A DNA stretch of 11,035 nucleotides from Acidimicrobiales bacterium. Its GTDB lineage: Bacteria; Actinomycetota; Acidimicrobiia; Acidimicrobiales; RAAP-2. The stretch covers positions 1-11,035 of the forward strand of contig JADGOD010000062.1 in the NCBI GenBank assembly GCA_017883125.1, read 5' to 3'. Position 1 is the first letter of the stretch. Every line of letters starts with the position of its first letter. Below the pieces are notes generated by a model, which saw only the letters and a list, made by a program, of their open reading frames with translations, was not told the DNA's origin and did not search any database. The translations under genes and the position numbers were made by a program. Positions 5,190-11,035 of this stretch are shown here, in pieces.

Positions 5190-6161
5190 GTGACCTCGCC
5201 TACACCGGAACCCGCCCCCCACGGGGGACCGATCGGTCGAGAAGATGCGACTCTGAATCGTATCGGAGATTCCTTGACCACTGCGGGCTTCGCCGCGAGA
5301 CCGGGAGAACTCTGGTTCGGTGACGACGCCGCGGTCCTCGGACCGGCCCCAGTATCGATGGATGTTCTGCTCTGCTCTGACTCGGCCGTGGCCGGAGTTC
5401 ACGCCGATCTGCGACTGCTCTCCCCTGCGGATCTGGGGTGGAGGGCGGTGGCGGCCACCCTGTCGGACATCGCAGCGATGGGAGGCGAGCCGTGGCGGCT
5501 GGTGGCCTTGGTCTCCTCCTCACCCGAGGTCCCGGTCAGCGAGATCATGGAGGGCGTCATCGCCGCAGCCCAGCGATTCGGGTGCCCGGTAGTGGGGGGC
5601 GACGTGACGTCGTCGGCGACACCAACGGTCTCCATCGCGGCGGTGGGACTCGCTCCGAGGGGAGAGGCGGTCACCCGGGCGGGCGCGCATCCCAACCAGG
5701 CGATCTTCGTGACCGGACCGCTGGGCGGGTCGGCGGCAGGGCTTCGAGAGCTCTCGGATCCGCACGGGGCGCCCGATCCCTCGCTGGAGGCTGCCCATCG
5801 GGCGCCGAGCCCGCGCCTGGAGGAGGGGGGCGCTGCCCGCAGGGCGGGAGCCAGCGCCATGAGCGACATCTCCGACGGGCTGGGGCTGGACCTCGACCGG
5901 CTGGCCCGGGCCTCAGGGGTGGGGGTTGCACTCATCGACGTGCCTGTGGCCGAAGGTGCGACGCGCGATGAGGCGCTCGGCGGAGGAGAGGACTATGAGC
6001 TGATCATCGTCACCGGCGACCCCGAAGGGCTACGGCGAGTGTTCCTCGAAGAGGGCTTGGCTCTACCGATCGAGATCGGCACCACGGTGGCGGATCCGTC
6101 GATCAGGACGCTCCGAGGCGAGGTCCTCGTGGCCTCGGGGTACCGCCACGACGTGATCTGA
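5190..6161 (+). CDS. thiL: Thiamine-monophosphate kinase
   Basis: ThiL phosphorylates thiamine monophosphate with ATP to give thiamine diphosphate, the last step of cofactor synthesis, in the cytosol. The 323-residue protein matches the usual length (310-340). Visible motifs: FGDDAAVL (43-50, Mg/ATP Asp pair), CSDSAVAGVH (62-71, in place of the common TVDMLVEGVHF), WRAVAATLSDIAAMG (84-98), VGGDVTSS (135-142), HRAPSPRL (203-210), AMSDISDGLGLDLDRLA (223-239) and GGGEDYEL (264-271). All positions expected for the AIRS/ThiL fold are present. The GTG at 5190 has no Shine-Dalgarno but a TAGATA box 6 nt upstream, consistent with leaderless expression. It diverges from pckG and is not in a visible thiamine operon. 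Its TGA lies 14 nt from the rpmB stop, inside a shared hairpin. Confidence 0.95.
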   Translation: MTSPTPEPAPHGGPIGREDATLNRIGDSLTTAGFAARPGELWFGDDAAVLGPAPVSMDVLLCSDSAVAGVHADLRLLSPADLGWRAVAATLSDIAAMGGEPWRLVALVSSSPEVPVSEIMEGVIAAAQRFGCPVVGGDVTSSATPTVSIAAVGLAPRGEAVTRAGAHPNQAIFVTGPLGGSAAGLRELSDPHGAPDPSLEAAHRAPSPRLEEGGAARRAGASAMSDISDGLGLDLDRLARASGVGVALIDVPVAEGATRDEALGGGEDYELIIVTGDPEGLRRVFLEEGLALPIEIGTTVADPSIRTLRGEVLVASGYRHDVI

Positions 6162-6178
6162 CCCCGAGAGTCGGATCA
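6154..6178. terminator. Hairpin spanning both thiL and rpmB stop codons
   Basis: TGATCTGAC (6154-6162) pairs with GTCGGATCA (6170-6178): nine pairs including one T-G wobble, with the 7-nt loop CCCGAGA. The left arm contains the thiL TGA and the right arm the rpmB stop (TCA on this strand). There is no T-run on either side. It is probably a compact bidirectional terminator for the convergent pair. Confidence 0.5.
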
Positions 6179-6391
6179 GCTCGAGGTGGGGATCTGGCGG
6201 CGCGGCGGCTTGGTGATCCGGCCCGCTCGCAGGCACGAGGTGCAGACGTTCACTCGCTTGGGCGTACCGTTGATCAGCGCACGAACTCGCTGGATGTTCG
6301 GGTCCCAGCGCCGCTTGGTGCGGCGGTGCGAGTGGCTCAGGTTCATGCCAAACGAGGGCTTCTTTCCACACAGTTCACAGACAGCAGCCAT
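6176..6391 (-). CDS. rpmB: 50S ribosomal protein L28 (zinc-ribbon type)
   Basis: L28 is a structural protein of the large ribosomal subunit. The 71-residue product has the hallmark start MAAVCELCGKKPSFGMNLSH, the basic segment HSHRRTKRRWDPNIQ and a second Cys pair in VCTSCLRAG. Cys 5, 8, 50 and 53 form the complete four-Cys zinc site, so this is the C+ form rather than the zinc-independent paralogue made under zinc starvation in some actinobacteria. The ATG at 6391-6389 has AGGAGG on the reverse strand (6408-6403), 11 nt upstream. The gene stands alone: it diverges from the DAK2 gene across 108 nt and converges on thiL. A two-hairpin leader lies between its promoter region and the Shine-Dalgarno. 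Linkage to DAK2-recG is common in actinobacteria. Confidence 0.97.
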   Translation of the reverse strand: MAAVCELCGKKPSFGMNLSHSHRRTKRRWDPNIQRVRALINGTPKRVNVCTSCLRAGRITKPPRRQIPTSS

Positions 6392-6402
6392 TGATTATCC
6401 AA

Positions 6403-6408
6403 CCTCCT
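6403..6408 (-). promoter_or_regulatory. rpmB ribosome binding site
   Basis: Reads AGGAGG on the reverse strand, a perfect anti-16S match 11 nt before the rpmB ATG. It lies just downstream of the leader hairpins at 6413-6466, so it is single-stranded in the simplest fold. Confidence 0.7.
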
Positions 6409-6412
6409 GGGC

Positions 6413-6466
6413 GACGGAACTCACATTTTGTGGTCCGTCTTCGGGGATGCGGCGGTCGCTCCCCGA
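6413..6466 (-). promoter_or_regulatory. Two tandem hairpins in the rpmB leader
   Basis: In rpmB mRNA order, hairpin 1 is TCGGGGA / TCCCCGA (6466-6460 with 6447-6441), a perfect 7-bp stem with a 12-nt loop. Hairpin 2 is GACGGA / TCCGTC (6439-6434 with 6418-6413). Inside hairpin 2, CACA / TGTG pairs (6432-6429 with 6425-6422) around a 3-nt loop. The two are separated by a single base and end 4 nt before the Shine-Dalgarno. Possible roles are L28 autoregulation, attenuation or mRNA stability. The pairing is seen; the function is inferred. Confidence 0.45.
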
Positions 6467-6481
6467 TGAGAACAGGAAAGA

Positions 6482-6491
6482 AGATTAGCAT
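6482..6491. promoter_or_regulatory. Overlapping divergent -10 boxes for rpmB and the DAK2 gene
   Basis: The forward strand reads TAGCAT (6486-6491), ending 8 nt before the DAK2 ATG at 6500, which fits a leaderless mRNA. The reverse strand reads TAATCT (6487-6482), which would give rpmB a leader of about 80 nt holding both hairpins. No -35 consensus is visible on either side. Confidence 0.45.
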
Positions 6492-6499
6492 CGCTGGCC

Positions 6500-8146
6500 A
6501 TGACCCCTCCGGCGACCCTTGCTCCGGCAGACGTACGCCGCACCCTGATGGCCTACCGAGACCTCCTTCGCGACCACCAGGAGGTGGTGAACCGACTGAA
6601 CGTCTACCCGGTGCCCGACGGTGATACCGGCACCAACATGGCCCTGACCATCGAATCGGTGGTCGCTGCCCTCGAGCAGGCCGCCGAGCCCCTCTCGATG
6701 CCCGAGGCGTGTCGGGCCATCGCCCACGGCTCGCTGATGGGGGCGCGGGGGAACTCCGGCGTCATCCTGTCCCAGCTGCTGCGCGGCTTGGCCGAGAAGT
6801 TCGAGACCGTTGAGTGCGTGGACGCAGCGATCCTCGCCGATGCCCTCGCCCATGCCGACGTGCTCGCCCGACGGGCGGTGGTCCGCCCGGTGGAGGGGAC
6901 GATCCTCACCGTGGCCAGGGCCGCCGGAGAGGGTGCCCTCGCAGCGGCACGCGGTGGGGCGGATCTCGCCGACACGGCCGAGGCGGCCCGATCGGCCGCC
7001 GAGGGTGCGCTGGCCATGACACCGGAGCTCCTTCCGGCGCTTAAGCAGGCAGGGGTCGTCGATTCGGGAGGGACCGGGTTCCTCCTGATGCTCGACGCCC
7101 TCTGCTACGTGATCTCGGATCGCCCGGTGCCCATCGCCCCGGCGGTCGAGTCGATCCACGTGAACCTCTCGGGAGCCATGCCCTCACCCGAGGGCGGCGA
7201 CGTCGGTGACCTCCGCTACGAGGTGATGTACCTGCTCGACGCGCACGATGAGACGATTCCCGCCTTCAAGGAGGTGTGGGCCGGCATCGGCGACTCGATC
7301 GTGGTGGTCGGTGGCGACGGCATCTTCAACTGCCACATCCACACCGACGACATCGGGGCATCGATCGAAGCCGCGCTCGACATCGGCCGGCCTCGTGAGA
7401 TCAGGGTGACGGACTTGGCCGAGCAGGTCGTCGAAGAGCGCTGGGTGCGCGAAGGCGAGGTCCTCGACGAGACCCTGATCGGTCCGCCACCGCTCACCGC
7501 GGTGGTCGCTGTCGTCACCGGTGACGGTGTCGGTCGGATCTTCCGCTCCCTCGGGGTCCACCGCCTGGTCAAGGGCGGCCAATCGATGAACCCGTCGACG
7601 GCCGATCTTGTGGCGGCCGTCGAGGCGACCGGTTCACAGAACGTCGTCATCCTGCCCAACAACAAGAACATCCAACCTGTGGCCGAGCAGGTCGGCACGT
7701 TGACCACGGCCAACGTCGTGGTCGTGCCCACCAACAGCATCGTCGAAGGGTTTGCCGCCCTCCTGAACTACGACCCCGACTCCTCGGCCGAGGAGAACCT
7801 CGCCACGATGAGGGAGTCCGCCCACTCGGTGCTGGCCGCCGAGATCACCCAGGCCGTGCGTGACACCGAGACTGACGCAGGTCCGGTCAGGGTCGGCGAT
7901 TGGATCGGCCTGAGCCGCGAGGGGATCATCTCGGTGGCCGACTCCCTGGTCGTCGCAGCGAGCGCGCTGCTCGACCGGCTCGTCACCGAGGACCATGAGC
8001 TGGTGACCATCATCGAGGGCGAGGGATCCAGCGGGGCTATGACCCGCTGGATCCACGAGTGGCTGGCCGAGGAGCGTCCTGGCGTCTCGGTCGAGGTCCA
8101 CCACGGTGGACAGCCCCTCTATCCGTACCTCTTCGGCATCGAGTGA
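6500..8146 (+). CDS. fakA: DAK2-domain protein, FakA/YloV-like fatty acid kinase
   Basis: A 548-residue cytosolic protein with the three-part FakA/YloV layout. The N-terminal DhaL/DAK2 kinase domain (about 8-205) has NVYPVPDGDTGTNM (34-47), whose Asp 40 and 42 bind Mg-ATP, GARGNSGVILSQ (81-92) and VVDSGGTGF (187-195). The middle domain (about 235-310) contains FNCHIHTDD (276-284). The C-terminal domain (about 330-548) has TGDGVGRIF, KGGQSMNPST (358-367) and ILPNNKN (384-390). In Firmicutes FakA phosphorylates fatty acids held by a FakB (DegV) partner; no FakB is in this window, so the role in this lineage is inferred. No Shine-Dalgarno is present; a TAGCAT box 8 nt upstream suggests leaderless expression. 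The stop overlaps the recG GTG by 4 nt, indicating translational coupling. Other starts are unlikely because the family N-terminus is intact here. Confidence 0.9.
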   Translation: MTPPATLAPADVRRTLMAYRDLLRDHQEVVNRLNVYPVPDGDTGTNMALTIESVVAALEQAAEPLSMPEACRAIAHGSLMGARGNSGVILSQLLRGLAEKFETVECVDAAILADALAHADVLARRAVVRPVEGTILTVARAAGEGALAAARGGADLADTAEAARSAAEGALAMTPELLPALKQAGVVDSGGTGFLLMLDALCYVISDRPVPIAPAVESIHVNLSGAMPSPEGGDVGDLRYEVMYLLDAHDETIPAFKEVWAGIGDSIVVVGGDGIFNCHIHTDDIGASIEAALDIGRPREIRVTDLAEQVVEERWVREGEVLDETLIGPPPLTAVVAVVTGDGVGRIFRSLGVHRLVKGGQSMNPSTADLVAAVEATGSQNVVILPNNKNIQPVAEQVGTLTTANVVVVPTNSIVEGFAALLNYDPDSSAEENLATMRESAHSVLAAEITQAVRDTETDAGPVRVGDWIGLSREGIISVADSLVVAASALLDRLVTEDHELVTIIEGEGSSGAMTRWIHEWLAEERPGVSVEVHHGGQPLYPYLFGIE

Positions 8147-10368
8147 ACGAGGCCGGCTCGCACGGCGGGACCGAGGGGTCTCACGGAAGAACGCTTACCC
8201 AGCTGGCGGTACTCGACGTGGGTGTCCTCGAGAAGGTGACGCCGAAGAAGCGAGCCGCACTCGGGTCGTGGGGCGTCGACTCGGTCCTCGATCTGCTCTG
8301 GTGCTACCCGCGTCGCTACATCGACCGCACCCGTCAGGCCGACCTCAAGGATCTCGCCGTCGGCGACGAGGCCGTCGTTCTGGCCACGGTGCTGAGCGTG
8401 GAGTCGCGGCGGACCCGCCAAGGCCGCTCCCTGGTGCAGCTCGAGGTCGACGACGGGACGGGGTCGATGCGGGTGGTCTTCTTCAACCAGGCATGGCGCG
8501 CCAAGCAGCTGCGAGCCGGGGCCGAGGCCCTCTTCTTCGGCAAGCTGGATTCGTTCCGGAACAAGGCCCAGATGACGAACCCCGTGGTCGACCTGCTCGT
8601 CGGCATGGAAGGTCACGTCCAGGGCTCGGCCAAGACGGGCCGGATCATCCCGGTCTACCCCCAGTCCTCCAAGGTCGGGCTGACGAGCTGGGAGATCGGG
8701 ACCTTCGTCGCTGAAGCGCTCCGGAGGGCAGGGGTCTTCGCTGATCCGCTCGACCCGCAGCGCCGAGCGGAGCTGGATCTCGTGGACCGGACGGTGGCGA
8801 TGAGCGGGATCCACGCGCCCGAGACGATCGAAGAGACGATCCCGGCTCGTCGACGACTCGCCTTCGACGAGCTGTTCCGTCTCCAGCTGGCCCTGATGAT
8901 GCGTCGACACGCGCTCGAGGAGGGCGCCCGAGCGATCCGCCATCGCGTCGACCCCGCAGAGGCTCAGCGGGCGAGCGGCGGGTTCCCCACCCTGGTCACC
9001 CGGTTCCTCGATTCGCTCCCCTTCGAGCCCACCGGTGCTCAGCGCCGGGTCCTCGCCGCGATCTTCGACGATCTGGCGGGGCCACGGCCCATGCACAGGC
9101 TGCTCCAGGGCGATGTCGGCTCCGGCAAGACCGTCGTCGCCGTGGCCACCATGCTGGCCGCCGTCCAGGGTGGCCACCAGGCCGCCCTCATGGCGCCGAC
9201 AGAGGTCCTCGCCGACCAGCACCACCTGGCGATCGGTTCGATGCTCAAAGGGCTGCTCGTGCCCGATCCCGAGCGGCTCGGAGGGGAGCGTCCCCTCTCG
9301 GTGCGCCTCCTGACGGCGTCGGCCCCGGCCGCCGAGCGCCGCTCGACGATGGAGGGCCTCGCCAGCGGAGCGATCGATCTGGTCGTCGGCACCCATGCCC
9401 TCCTGACCGACGCGGTTGGCTTCCGCTCCCTCGGTGCCGTGGTGGTCGACGAGCAGCACCGGTTCGGAGTCGAGCAGCGCTCTGCGCTTCGGGAGAAGGG
9501 TCGTGGGGCGGGCGACGGAGGCGATCCCGACCTGCTCGTCATGACGGCGACGCCGATTCCCCGAACCGCGGCGATGGTCGTCTTCGGTGACCTCGAGATG
9601 TCTGTGCTCGACGAGCTCCCTCCGGGGCGCACCCCGATCGTCACCCGGTGGGCTCGCAGCGATCTCGAGGCGATCGAAGCCTTCGAGCGGGTGCGTCGAG
9701 AGGTGGCTGCCGGCCGACAGGCCTACGTCGTCTGCCCGCTGGTCGAGGGATCGGCGAAGATCGAGGCCGTCTCGGCGACCGAGGAGGCCGAGCGTCTGGC
9801 GGCGGGGGAGTTCAAGGGATTGAGGGTCGGACTCCTCCACGGTCAGATGAAGTCGAGCGAGAAGGAGGGCGTGATGGCCAGCTTCCGCGATGGCGCCCTC
9901 GACGTGCTGGTGGCCACCACGGTGATCGAGGTCGGCATCGATGTTCCCAACGCCACGGTGATGCTCATCGAGGACGCGGGGCGCTTCGGCATCGCCCAGC
10001 TCCACCAACTGCGCGGCCGGGTCGGCAGAGCGGGCCACGAGAGCTACTGCTATCTGCTCGGTGATGCAGCATCAGCCGATGCCGCCGTGCGGCTCGAGGC
10101 CCTTGAGCGTACGACCGACGGCTTCGAGCTCGCCGAGATAGACCTCGACCTCCGAGGCGAGGGCACCATCTTGGGAAGTCGCCAGAAGGGTCGCAGCGAC
10201 CTGGCCCTCGCCCGCCTTGCGAGGGACCGAGACCTCCTCGAAGATGCACGCCGGATCGCCGAGGAGATCACGGAGGGGGACCCGTCACTCGCTCAGCACC
10301 CGCTGCTCGCCGAAGAGCTGCGTGCCACACTGGACGAGGAGGACGCTGCGTTTCTCTTCAAGAGCTGA
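8143..10368 (+). CDS. recG: ATP-dependent DNA helicase RecG
   Basis: RecG is a monomeric superfamily 2 translocase that remodels stalled replication forks and Holliday junctions. The GTG at 8143 overlaps the preceding stop as GTGA and gives 741 residues, normal for the family. The frame is open back to 8059, but only as a shadow of the upstream gene. Visible parts: an N-terminal helical region with LEKVTPKKRAALGSWGV and LLWCYPRRYIDR (about 29-63), the OB-fold wedge (about 75-155), Walker A GDVGSGKT (323-330), the DEQH box in VVVDEQHRFGVEQR (about 433-446), TATPIPRT (468-475), motif V TTVIEVGIDVP (592-602), motif VI QLHQLRGRVGRAG (619-631) and the RecG TRG-type segment DLRGEGTILGSRQKG (about 669-683). 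All helicase motifs are intact. It is probably co-expressed with the DAK2 gene. Confidence 0.97.
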   Translation: MNEAGSHGGTEGSHGRTLTQLAVLDVGVLEKVTPKKRAALGSWGVDSVLDLLWCYPRRYIDRTRQADLKDLAVGDEAVVLATVLSVESRRTRQGRSLVQLEVDDGTGSMRVVFFNQAWRAKQLRAGAEALFFGKLDSFRNKAQMTNPVVDLLVGMEGHVQGSAKTGRIIPVYPQSSKVGLTSWEIGTFVAEALRRAGVFADPLDPQRRAELDLVDRTVAMSGIHAPETIEETIPARRRLAFDELFRLQLALMMRRHALEEGARAIRHRVDPAEAQRASGGFPTLVTRFLDSLPFEPTGAQRRVLAAIFDDLAGPRPMHRLLQGDVGSGKTVVAVATMLAAVQGGHQAALMAPTEVLADQHHLAIGSMLKGLLVPDPERLGGERPLSVRLLTASAPAAERRSTMEGLASGAIDLVVGTHALLTDAVGFRSLGAVVVDEQHRFGVEQRSALREKGRGAGDGGDPDLLVMTATPIPRTAAMVVFGDLEMSVLDELPPGRTPIVTRWARSDLEAIEAFERVRREVAAGRQAYVVCPLVEGSAKIEAVSATEEAERLAAGEFKGLRVGLLHGQMKSSEKEGVMASFRDGALDVLVATTVIEVGIDVPNATVMLIEDAGRFGIAQLHQLRGRVGRAGHESYCYLLGDAASADAAVRLEALERTTDGFELAEIDLDLRGEGTILGSRQKGRSDLALARLARDRDLLEDARRIAEEITEGDPSLAQHPLLAEELRATLDEEDAAFLFKS

Positions 10369-10376
10369 GCAACCGA

Positions 10377-10382
10377 TACCCT
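10377..10382 (+). promoter_or_regulatory. Candidate -10 box (TACCCT) for leaderless rsmD
   Basis: TACCCT lies in the 21-nt gap between recG and rsmD, ending 7 nt before the rsmD GTG, the spacing expected when the transcript starts at the start codon. No Shine-Dalgarno is present. It suggests rsmD-coaD can be expressed independently of recG. Confidence 0.4.
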
Positions 10383-10389
10383 CTCGGTT

Positions 10390-10920
10390 GTGCGAGTGGT
10401 CAGCGGTGCGGCGCGAGGACGGGCGTTGTCGGCACCCCTTCCACCCACGGTGCGACCGACGACGGACCGGGTGAAGGAGTCCATCTTCGACATCCTCGGA
10501 TCGATGGGCGGGGTCAGCGGGCTAACCGTGGTCGATCTCTTCTGCGGGAGCGGGGCTCTCGGGATCGAGGCGCTGAGCCGGGGAGCGTCGCACGTCACGT
10601 TCGTCGACGGCGACCCCCAGGCACTGGCGGCCGCAGCGGCCAACCTCGACGCCGTCGGCCTCTCTCAAGGCTCCGCGACGTTCCGCCGAGCGCGGCTCCC
10701 GGGCTGGACGCCTCCGAGCGTCGATCTGGTGCTGGCCGATCCCCCCTATGACTTCACCGCCGTCTCAGAGGTGCTGGACGCCCTCTCGGCGAAGACCGTC
10801 GTCCTCGAGAGCCGAGAGGTCCCCCACGTCCCTATCGGCTGGACGCTCCATCGTCAGCGCCGGTATGGAAGTACGCTCGTGAGCGTGCTGATCATCGATG
10901 ATTCCCCGGCCGCGCCATGA
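10390..10920 (+). CDS. rsmD: 16S rRNA (guanine966-N2)-methyltransferase RsmD
   Basis: RsmD uses S-adenosylmethionine to methylate N2 of G966 in 16S rRNA, on the assembled or assembling 30S subunit. The 176-residue protein is typical in length. It opens with the family signature MRVVSGAARGRALSAP and continues with RPTTDRVKESIFDIL (22-36). The SAM-binding motif I is DLFCGSGALGIEALSRGA (49-66), followed by VTFVDGDPQAL (motif II acidic residue) and the catalytic ADPPYD (116-121), an N-MTase [DN]PPY motif. The GTG at 10390 was chosen because it starts the family signature exactly and has TACCCT 7 nt upstream. The TGA at 10918-10920 overlaps the coaD ATG as ATGA. Adjacency of rsmD and coaD is widespread in bacteria and supports both calls. 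Nothing is missing. Confidence 0.96.
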   Translation: MRVVSGAARGRALSAPLPPTVRPTTDRVKESIFDILGSMGGVSGLTVVDLFCGSGALGIEALSRGASHVTFVDGDPQALAAAAANLDAVGLSQGSATFRRARLPGWTPPSVDLVLADPPYDFTAVSEVLDALSAKTVVLESREVPHVPIGWTLHRQRRYGSTLVSVLIIDDSPAAP

Positions 10921-11035
10921 GCATCGCCCTCGTCCCCGGGTCGTTTGACCCCCTGCACAACGGCCACCTCGAGGTGATCGAGCGCGCAGCGCGCCTCTTC
11001 GACGCTGTTGTGGTCGCCGCCCTGAGGAACCCGCA
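10917..11035 (+). CDS. coaD: Phosphopantetheine adenylyltransferase CoaD (5' part, cut by window end)
   Basis: CoaD transfers AMP from ATP to 4'-phosphopantetheine, the penultimate step of coenzyme A synthesis. Only 39 full codons are present. They begin MSIALVPGSFDPLHNGHLEV and continue IERAARLFDAVVVAALRNP, a clear match to the CoaD N-terminus. The nucleotidyltransferase (T/H)xGH motif is HNGH at residues 14-17, rather than the commoner TNGH; the catalytic His is kept. The ATG overlaps the rsmD stop by 4 nt and no Shine-Dalgarno is seen, so translation is probably coupled to rsmD. The HNGH form recalls NadD, but IERAARLFD and the position after rsmD favour CoaD. About 120 residues should follow beyond the window. 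Confidence 0.93.
   Translation, partial: MSIALVPGSFDPLHNGHLEVIERAARLFDAVVVAALRNP

Noticed and set aside
8059..8142. Earlier recG start at 8059
   Set aside because: It would lie inside the DAK2 coding end in another frame; the GTGA overlap at 8143 is the typical coupled start, and the RecG similarity begins after it.
8119..10038. 639-codon reverse frame opposite recG
   Set aside because: Low-complexity charged composition, and recG with all its helicase motifs occupies the other strand; it is open because of high GC.
1..11035. CRISPR arrays, insertion sequences, prophage, toxin-antitoxin or defence genes
   Set aside because: No regularly spaced repeats, transposase or integrase motifs, flanking target duplications or small paired toxin-antitoxin-like ORFs were seen; the genes are housekeeping or ordinary envelope genes.

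Overview
The window looks like chromosomal DNA from a high-GC actinomycete-type bacterium. Supporting evidence is the strong G/C bias at third codon positions, frequent GTG starts, a GTP-type PEP carboxykinase, a LppX/LprG-like lipoprotein, a zinc-ribbon L28, and the block rpmB, DAK2/FakA-like gene, recG, rsmD, coaD, which is a familiar actinobacterial order. Several starts have no Shine-Dalgarno but a TANNNT box 6-8 nt upstream, as in leaderless actinobacterial mRNAs. An Acidimicrobiia-like lineage is my best guess, by inference only.

Left part (1-1860), accessory: the window opens in the N-terminal motif block of a family III (CaiB/BaiF) CoA-transferase that stops at 161-163 and looks frameshifted. 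Its end abuts a reverse-strand lipoprotein gene (176-892). A 378-nt divergent gap (893-1270) separates that from a forward gene for a small two-helix membrane protein with a coiled-coil tail (1271-1735). The next gap holds a foldable element (1743-1821).

Middle part (1857-6391): a 12-helix MFS transporter converges on the reverse-strand GTP-dependent PEP carboxykinase gene pckG, with two hairpins between them. pckG is divergent from thiL (thiamine-monophosphate kinase) across a 66-nt promoter region that carries an operator-like inverted repeat. thiL converges on rpmB (L28), and a hairpin covers both stop codons.

Right part (6392-11035), core: rpmB is divergent from a run of four genes. The run comprises a FakA/YloV-like DAK2 protein, recG (4-nt GTGA overlap), rsmD (own promoter-like box in a 21-nt gap) and coaD (4-nt ATGA overlap, cut by the window end). 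These serve fatty-acid or phosphoryl metabolism, replication-fork repair, 16S rRNA methylation and coenzyme A synthesis. They are probably grouped by ancestral linkage rather than one pathway.

I find no CRISPR array, insertion sequence, prophage, tRNA or rRNA, and no multi-gene system that looks new. What deserves a second look is mainly regulatory or structural: leaderless starts, two symmetric divergent -10 pairs, a two-hairpin rpmB leader, the operator-like repeat at pckG, the stop-spanning hairpin, the 1743-1821 element and the CoA-transferase relic.
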